In this document: one piece after another, positions 7,001 through 10,020 of the stretch
How the letters are laid out: each line of letters opens with the position of its first letter
Numbering within the stretch: the first letter of the stretch is position 1
Source of the DNA: Stramenopiles sp. TOSAG23-3
Taxonomy: Eukaryota > Sar
Length of the DNA: 10,020 nt
Reading direction: 5' to 3'
Assembly (NCBI GenBank): GCA_900128585.1
Contig: LT642856.1
Span: forward strand, 1-10,020
Translations under genes and position numbers: made by a program
Notes under the pieces: generated by a model
Told to the model about the DNA's origin: nothing
Database searches by the model: none
What the model saw: only the letters and a program-made list of their open reading frames with translations

Positions 7001-8548
7001 CTAAGGGCGCTTCGGTACTTTATTGCCAGCTTTGAGCCGTACGACGCGGTGGAAAATATCGAGCAAAGAATCGACGAATTCGATGGTTTTCAAAGCATTG
7101 AAGAGGCCTACGACGACGCCCTCAGCGACGTCAACGTAGTGTATGCGCGGGGGTGCCAAATACTGCAGTTGATCCTGGTGAGCGCCAACGGTCTTTCTGA
7201 AGAAGAGCTCAGGGAGTGCATTGTAGAGAAGAACACCACTCGGTGGTCGGAGTTTGTCTTTGCGGTGGAGCCGCACATACTGACCAGACGCGGTGCGTAC
7301 CTTGTCCTGACCAACGTCGATGTGGCGGCCGCGGTTCTCCGTAGCTTTGATAATGAAGTGGAGAGGTGCGAGCGATACCAACGCTTGATTTATTACTGGG
7401 AGCACAAACGCAACAACCCGGAGCTCGTTGATCGAGCGACCCATGAGCTAGGCCATTTATACTTTTCCATGTGGCATGGTAAACCAAAAATACAAAAGTT
7501 CGATGGTGAAGGCGAGGAAATTCCATTGGAATTTGCGACTCGGCAAGCCCTGCAGCATTTCCGAGTCGAGGGGCGGAAGAAGATGTGGGAATTCCTCACG
7601 AACTACGATTCGTTCTGCAACAATTTTCGGAACAAAATAGGCAGGCACCGGCTGCACGAATACTTCAAAGTCCTTCCTCCGTTGAAGGGGTGGAAAGACG
7701 GCTTGACTGTCCTTCAAGACCGCTTTTTGTCGCACTTCAAGATAAACCGAAAGTTTTTCAAGTCTGGCAGCTTCCAGGGTTTTCAAATTTCCGAAGTCTC
7801 GGACGTGTGCAAGTCCAAAAACATCGCTGCCATGCCTCACAGCTTTCAGATCGCTTCGGGCCTGGTTCTGATCTACCTTTGGCTGGTGGATCTGCAACTT
7901 CCCATGTTTAACCAGTGCTGGGCTCGACCGCCCACGCGAAAGGACAAGCGTGTGTTCAACCTGTGCATGGATAATGTAGGAAGGGTGTGCTCCGGGTCGG
8001 TGTGGCCGGAAGAGCCCCTGTTTCTGTTAGAGCGCGCTTTTGTTCTCTTGATGGGAAAGATCTCCTTCAATGGCATAGACGATAGTTCGGAAATGCTTGA
8101 GAAACGGTTTTTTGGCAAGCGAAGGCACGTATTCAACCAGACCAGTCCCATGTACATGTTTGCAGTAATTTCCGAAGCAACCTCGGCGTTGTACTGCACG
8201 GAGCTGTTTGCATGCGCAGAATTGCTTCTAGGGTACGAGCACCGACTGCCCGTGGACGAATTCCCGAAGAGTATGAAAAACCGTCAGTACAGGCTTGGAC
8301 AGTACATCACCAGGATGTGCTTCACCGTTTTGATTGACGAAAACAGTGCACGGATAAAAAACATTGTTTCGAAAACGAAGTTCAAAGCCTCAGTGATCAG
8401 TAAACTGACAGAAAGTATCCTCACGTACTACGCAAAACATTTCTCGGGGTGGCACTCGAATGGTGGCAACGAGGACGAGGTCAAGTGCATCAGCATGTTG
8501 AAACGGGCGATGACTAAGTTCGACGTCATGGGGTTGAACAACAACTAA
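4034..8548 (+). CDS. Giant STAND ATPase: SKICH-like x2, DUF4062, NACHT, winged helix, helical C-terminus
   Basis: There are 1,504 residues from the first in-frame ATG (4034); the frame is open from 3938 and probably began at 3501 before the 11-nt duplication. Numbering is from 4034. A Lys/Arg-rich linker (about 48-98) could hold a nuclear signal. Two Ig-like SKICH/CALCOCO-type beta domains follow: about 136-248 (DTIAIVPADVF...GEYKALYAF) and about 249-345 (DWIGLYHI...GQFQCLFHI). Next comes a DUF4062-type domain (about 362-520) with LILASAHGD, a conserved SERQAF helix and LLGNRYG, as in the TEP1/NPHP3/NWD1 group. The NACHT ATPase (about 730-900) has Walker A GCHGVGKSS (Lys743, nt 6242-6268) and Walker B LLCIDGLDKL (Asp856 and Asp859). 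A winged-helix region (about 1041-1065) has LVSANGLSEEELREC. The rest is helical with no WD40 or TPR repeats seen. STAND proteins switch by ATP-driven oligomerisation and act in innate immunity, cilia or RNP scaffolding. Ligand and location here are unknown. It is convergent with the reductase gene. Confidence 0.88.
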   Translation: MCKVHGLHHDKTLAVKRHLQTFYRATNQSGMALELESCAGVHVHKLTQIFEEQKRKARMKKTCPPEEDRGKSSPSRRGLKLKPIKYGRKSPSKQSLQAQDKAFVASQATPFPLTKIKANALTKLRLYPSYRDYNAIISLNGPSTIVIGDSMSVEFTMSFPENRLSKQYPHPTDTIAIVPADVFDGVDPLNEFHENILCSEIVPSMQNKGKVQFQGTMKLSKAGEYKALYAFRGRYPHQCFHKFTVRLVDARITVMTSNVRCGSKILISWYRAPYEAGPSDVDWIGLYHITGVGKKKLISRKDVPSAPTAEGQLSFHMPGLVGQFQCLFHISKFDNQVIAASERLVAKMRLHAMTGRITPKTEVRLILASAHGDCFSERQAFQKHAVPHLEEIASLKGMSFTYVNFTREDYNNVTDECLIQMLQTGLRECSCATIFVMLLGNRYGIIPPKKLLSKRFKEMHPWVMEKLNYSSSKRLQGVGAGASVLEMFAHQAFFAPLANSGPSEVKNAYFYLRTPSVVSTEPFSKMELDSFENEAANQDLRGRIVRSGAGNVCLSYSDAKDFCSIVMKDLSEAIKKIAGKSDDLTGSRHAVEYRRFYTNEKHKSLFSEMCAYQKNIFSKYLDNLQSSRMVFVDNAIASSSGKFQDDILIDAWLLHAIMQDKPRPRKKENGDPGDAKGQVGGHTDDLEKMTEELLAKTCQNIEVHEGDQTAMGALNSMVQDIISNKVTAKDIPFIIIGCHGVGKSSILVRWLKQLFRKYDQDTDNAIVSTSLKLPFSEPKFSKLHIVCVHPGETSTRLQSINEVLRFIAYELAALMPDLPRKLVQNYINQSNPDLIHHFPHFLRNVGEYGKVLLCIDGLDKLTPCTLDWLDLKLPPNVSVVLVGAIKGSFASKPRESNPLLADDIYKLLKKRQWLVSGHMLLLKRVDKNDVNKIMLDFVDALENTSRSDVLAALHGPGALAFVELEETPGDASSLLPIFSRVSHANLATNLRALRYFIASFEPYDAVENIEQRIDEFDGFQSIEEAYDDALSDVNVVYARGCQILQLILVSANGLSEEELRECIVEKNTTRWSEFVFAVEPHILTRRGAYLVLTNVDVAAAVLRSFDNEVERCERYQRLIYYWEHKRNNPELVDRATHELGHLYFSMWHGKPKIQKFDGEGEEIPLEFATRQALQHFRVEGRKKMWEFLTNYDSFCNNFRNKIGRHRLHEYFKVLPPLKGWKDGLTVLQDRFLSHFKINRKFFKSGSFQGFQISEVSDVCKSKNIAAMPHSFQIASGLVLIYLWLVDLQLPMFNQCWARPPTRKDKRVFNLCMDNVGRVCSGSVWPEEPLFLLERAFVLLMGKISFNGIDDSSEMLEKRFFGKRRHVFNQTSPMYMFAVISEATSALYCTELFACAELLLGYEHRLPVDEFPKSMKNRQYRLGQYITRMCFTVLIDENSARIKNIVSKTKFKASVISKLTESILTYYAKHFSGWHSNGGNEDEVKCISMLKRAMTKFDVMGLNNN

Positions 8549-8775
8549 AAAAGTGACATCTTCAGAAAGCATAATCGCCCCCCGCGCGCGTAATATTGTA
8601 ATGAACCCAGTGAAACCATGAACCATGAACCCTCTTGAATTTAAAAACCTCGACTGGGTGTAAGATGTATAAAAACACAAAAATAGTTATAAAAAAATAT
8701 ATAGTAAAATAGTTATATTCTGTTATTTAGAAACCGTAACGAACCCGTGCTTTATCAAAGAGCGAAGATTCTCTT
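8549..8775. other. Convergent 3' intergenic region
   Basis: This is 227 bp between the stop codons of two convergent genes, so it holds both 3' untranslated regions. A 12-bp direct repeat (aaaatagttata) lies at 8680-8691 and 8706-8717 in an A/T-rich run that could supply polyadenylation signals in both directions. There is a short CG run at 8584-8590 (cgcgcgc) and a doubled accatga at about 8616-8629. No gene or RNA is seen. Confidence 0.5.
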
Positions 8776-9657
8776 TCACTGAATAATTGTTTCCGAGACT
8801 TTCGTCGCAACCTTCGACGCTGCCTCTGCAGATATTGTTTGAAGCTCTTCCCTTACCCAGTCATGGATAGTTTTCCAGTGGGGACAGTCCGCCATCAATA
8901 GGAACCGTTTTCCCCAAATCTCCGAGTCGATCGAGCTTTCCATTGCCAGAATGTGCGCACGTGATACGTCACGAACATCTACAATCGCTTTACAGGAATT
9001 GTTAATTTCGTCCTGGAAGCCTGTGGCGCAGCCCACGATTGCTTTGCAGCTCGTGTTCAAAACTGGCTGAAGCATCGGTCCGAATATCAAGCATGGATTC
9101 ATGACGGCCATACGAAAAGAGCAATTTTCTTTCTTTGAAAACTCCCACGCCATTCTTTCGGTCTGAATTTTCGAGTGACTGTACCAATTCTTCGCCTCCA
9201 CTATTTTTTTCTCCTCGCTCCAGTCTTCCTCGGAAAGAACATGCTCTTTGTCCTTTGTTCCATACCAAACGTACATGCATGCAGTGCTCGCGGTAAGAAC
9301 AACCTTTTCAATCTTTGCCTTGTTGCAAGACTCAAGCACATTCCTAGTCCCGTCCAATGCCGGTTTCAAGAGTTTTTCCATTTTGTAGTCTTTCCCGCCG
9401 ACGAAGAAAGGAGAGGCGACGTGAAGTACCGCCTTGCATCCTGCGATAGCTTCGTCGAACGACCCTGGGGTGAGCAAGTCCGCAACATACACGTTCAGGT
9501 TTGATTCAGCGTTCGGAAGCTGTTTAAGGTGGTTCGCTTTCTCCACACTTCGCACCGTTGTGTTCACGACGTACCCTTTCTCCAGTAGTTGAGCAACACA
9601 CCAGCTGCCTAGAAATCCACTACCCCCAGTGACGCATACAGGCGAAGCAGAGGACAT
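8776..9657 (-). CDS. NAD(P)-dependent extended-SDR reductase, dihydroflavonol/cinnamoyl-CoA reductase-like
   Basis: This is a 293-residue protein from ATG at 9657-9655. The N-terminal Rossmann fold shows VCVTGGSGFLGSW (residues 7-19, TGxxGxxG) for the dinucleotide. Arg36 after the second strand favours NADP(H), Asp60 is placed to bind adenine, and HVASPF (79-84) ends strand 4. The catalytic triad is Ser124 (LTAST), Tyr159 and Lys163 (YSHSK). The C-terminal part has NPCLIFGPMLQP (187-198) and VDVRDVSRAH (226-235), both typical of the dihydroflavonol-4-reductase/cinnamoyl-CoA reductase/methylglyoxal reductase group. Such enzymes reduce carbonyls on soluble cytosolic substrates. The actual substrate cannot be read from sequence, and in a protist flavonoid synthesis should not be assumed; an aldehyde or ketone reductase is more likely. 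It is somewhat shorter at the C-terminus than plant members (usually over 310 residues). It is intronless. A duplicated 126-bp unit lies 14 bp upstream of the start and may affect its expression. Confidence 0.92.
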   Translation of the reverse strand: MSSASPVCVTGGSGFLGSWCVAQLLEKGYVVNTTVRSVEKANHLKQLPNAESNLNVYVADLLTPGSFDEAIAGCKAVLHVASPFFVGGKDYKMEKLLKPALDGTRNVLESCNKAKIEKVVLTASTACMYVWYGTKDKEHVLSEEDWSEEKKIVEAKNWYSHSKIQTERMAWEFSKKENCSFRMAVMNPCLIFGPMLQPVLNTSCKAIVGCATGFQDEINNSCKAIVDVRDVSRAHILAMESSIDSEIWGKRFLLMADCPHWKTIHDWVREELQTISAEAASKVATKVSETIIQ

Positions 9658-9670
9658 TATTTTTGGGACT

Positions 9671-9796
9671 TTGGAAAGAACTGGAAGGAGACAGCTGAAA
9701 GGTATTTTTTAGTTTAGGTGTCACTGAGATATGTCGCAAGCGTATGTTTGCGTATAAATCTTTGATGGGATGTAGACCAGGCAGGCTGACTCAATC
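9671..9796. repeat. 126-bp tandem repeat, unit 1
   Basis: The 126-bp unit is repeated once, directly, in 9797-9922. The two units differ at a single base, a at 9723 against c at 9849. Each contains cgcaagcgtatgtttgcg (partly palindromic), a TATAAAT on the plus strand (9753-9759) and TGACTCA (9787-9793). The unit starts 14 bp upstream of the reductase ATG, so it includes that gene's 5' untranslated region or core promoter. Confidence 0.97.
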
Positions 9797-9919
9797 TTGG
9801 AAAGAACTGGAAGGAGACAGCTGAAAGGTATTTTTTAGTTTAGGTGTCCCTGAGATATGTCGCAAGCGTATGTTTGCGTATAAATCTTTGATGGGATGTA
9901 GACCAGGCAGGCTGACTCA
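9787..9919. promoter_or_regulatory. Paired TGACTCA (bZIP/AP-1/GCN4-type) sites
   Basis: TGACTCA occurs at 9787-9793 and again at 9913-9919, exactly 126 bp apart, one per repeat unit. The heptamer is the classic pseudo-palindromic site of AP-1/GCN4-type bZIP factors, here upstream of an oxidoreductase that could be stress-induced. Binding in this organism is inference from a 7-base match only. Confidence 0.3.
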
Positions 9920-9922
9920 ATC
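9797..9922. repeat. 126-bp tandem repeat, unit 2
   Basis: This is the second copy of the unit at 9671-9796, head to tail with no spacer and one mismatch. Its TATAAAT is at 9879-9885 and its TGACTCA at 9913-9919. The right boundary falls inside an inverted repeat aatcac-a-gtgatt (9919-9931), which may be chance. Near identity means the duplication is recent or kept homogeneous. Confidence 0.97.
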
Positions 9923-9942
9923 ACAGTGATTATATAATCGAC

Positions 9943-10020
9943 ATGTGGAAGGTGGAACAAAAGAAGAACAGTGGCAAAATGGGCGGGGTGGACGGACGGA
10001 AGAAATTGTATTTTTGTATA
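9943..10020 (+). CDS. Possible start of a rightward gene, truncated by the window edge
   Basis: From ATG 9943 a frame stays open for 26 codons to the end of the window, with a second in-frame ATG at 9979 in a good AAAATGG context. The peptide is Lys-rich (MWKVEQKKNSGK...) and not recognisable. TATATAA at 9931-9937 is too close to act as a TATA box for the first ATG. If real, the repeats would form a shared divergent promoter with the reductase gene. It is too short to be sure. Confidence 0.2.
   Translation, partial: MWKVEQKKNSGKMGGVDGRKKLYFCI

Noticed and set aside
7001-7897. Long antisense ORFs inside the NACHT gene
   Set aside because: They are mirror readings of a strongly coding strand, with no recognisable motifs or independent start context.
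8950-9070. Doubled SCKAIV motif in the reductase (residues 203-208 and 221-226) as an internal duplication
   Set aside because: Both places match the normal course of this family, and the DNA between and around them does not align as a repeat.
1-10020. Giant-virus or other mobile-element insertion as the source of the window
   Set aside because: No capsid, packaging, polymerase, integrase or transposase gene and no terminal repeats were seen. Gene types and intron-like signals fit a nuclear genome.

Overview
The window looks like nuclear DNA of a compact, intron-poor unicellular eukaryote. Coding tracts have mixed base composition and are separated by 230-500 bp of AT-rich DNA. Genes lie on both strands with no operon-like spacing. 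The proteins are eukaryotic in type: a secretory cysteine-rich leader, a PH-like/SHOCT membrane protein, and a giant SKICH-like/DUF4062/NACHT protein. At least two stretches look like short spliceosomal introns. A protist such as a stramenopile would fit, but the lineage cannot be fixed from sequence alone. No viral, plasmid or bacterial hallmark gene was seen.

Layout. (1) 76-873, plus strand: remains of a multi-pass membrane protein gene with HGxLD and HFG motifs like the Brp/Blh beta-carotene-cleaving family, preceded by a signal peptide and a two-unit Cys-rich module. It is broken twice, at a GGGG run and by loss of 10 bp. (2) 874-1376: AT-rich spacer with a hairpin, a short CAG run and a candidate 5' intron with two tandem GTGAGT donors. 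(3) 1377-2282, plus: 301-residue membrane PH-like protein with a C-terminal SHOCT helix pair. (4) 2283-2545: a mosaic of gene scraps, holding an ankyrin-like fragment on the minus strand and a 102-bp exact copy of part of gene 1. That copy still carries the 10 bp missing from gene 1. (5) 2546-3238, plus: unrecognised single-TM basic protein. (6) 3501-8548, plus: large STAND ATPase gene with two SKICH/CALCOCO-like beta domains, DUF4062, NACHT and winged helix. Its N-terminal part is cut off by an 11-bp tandem duplication that shifts the frame. (7) 9657-8776, minus: an NAD(P)-dependent reductase of the dihydroflavonol/cinnamoyl-CoA reductase type, convergent with gene 6. (8) 9671-9922: two tandem 126-bp units directly upstream of the reductase, each with a TGACTCA site. 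A possible further ORF begins at 9943 and runs off the window.

The genes do not form an evident pathway. The most informative signals are structural. Three small indels (a G in GGGG, -10 bp, +11 bp) interrupt two genes. A displaced fragment appears to preserve the unbroken version of one of them, and a promoter-region duplication lies near the right edge. If real, these describe a young, actively decaying or polymorphic locus. If not, they are assembly errors, and raw reads would settle which.
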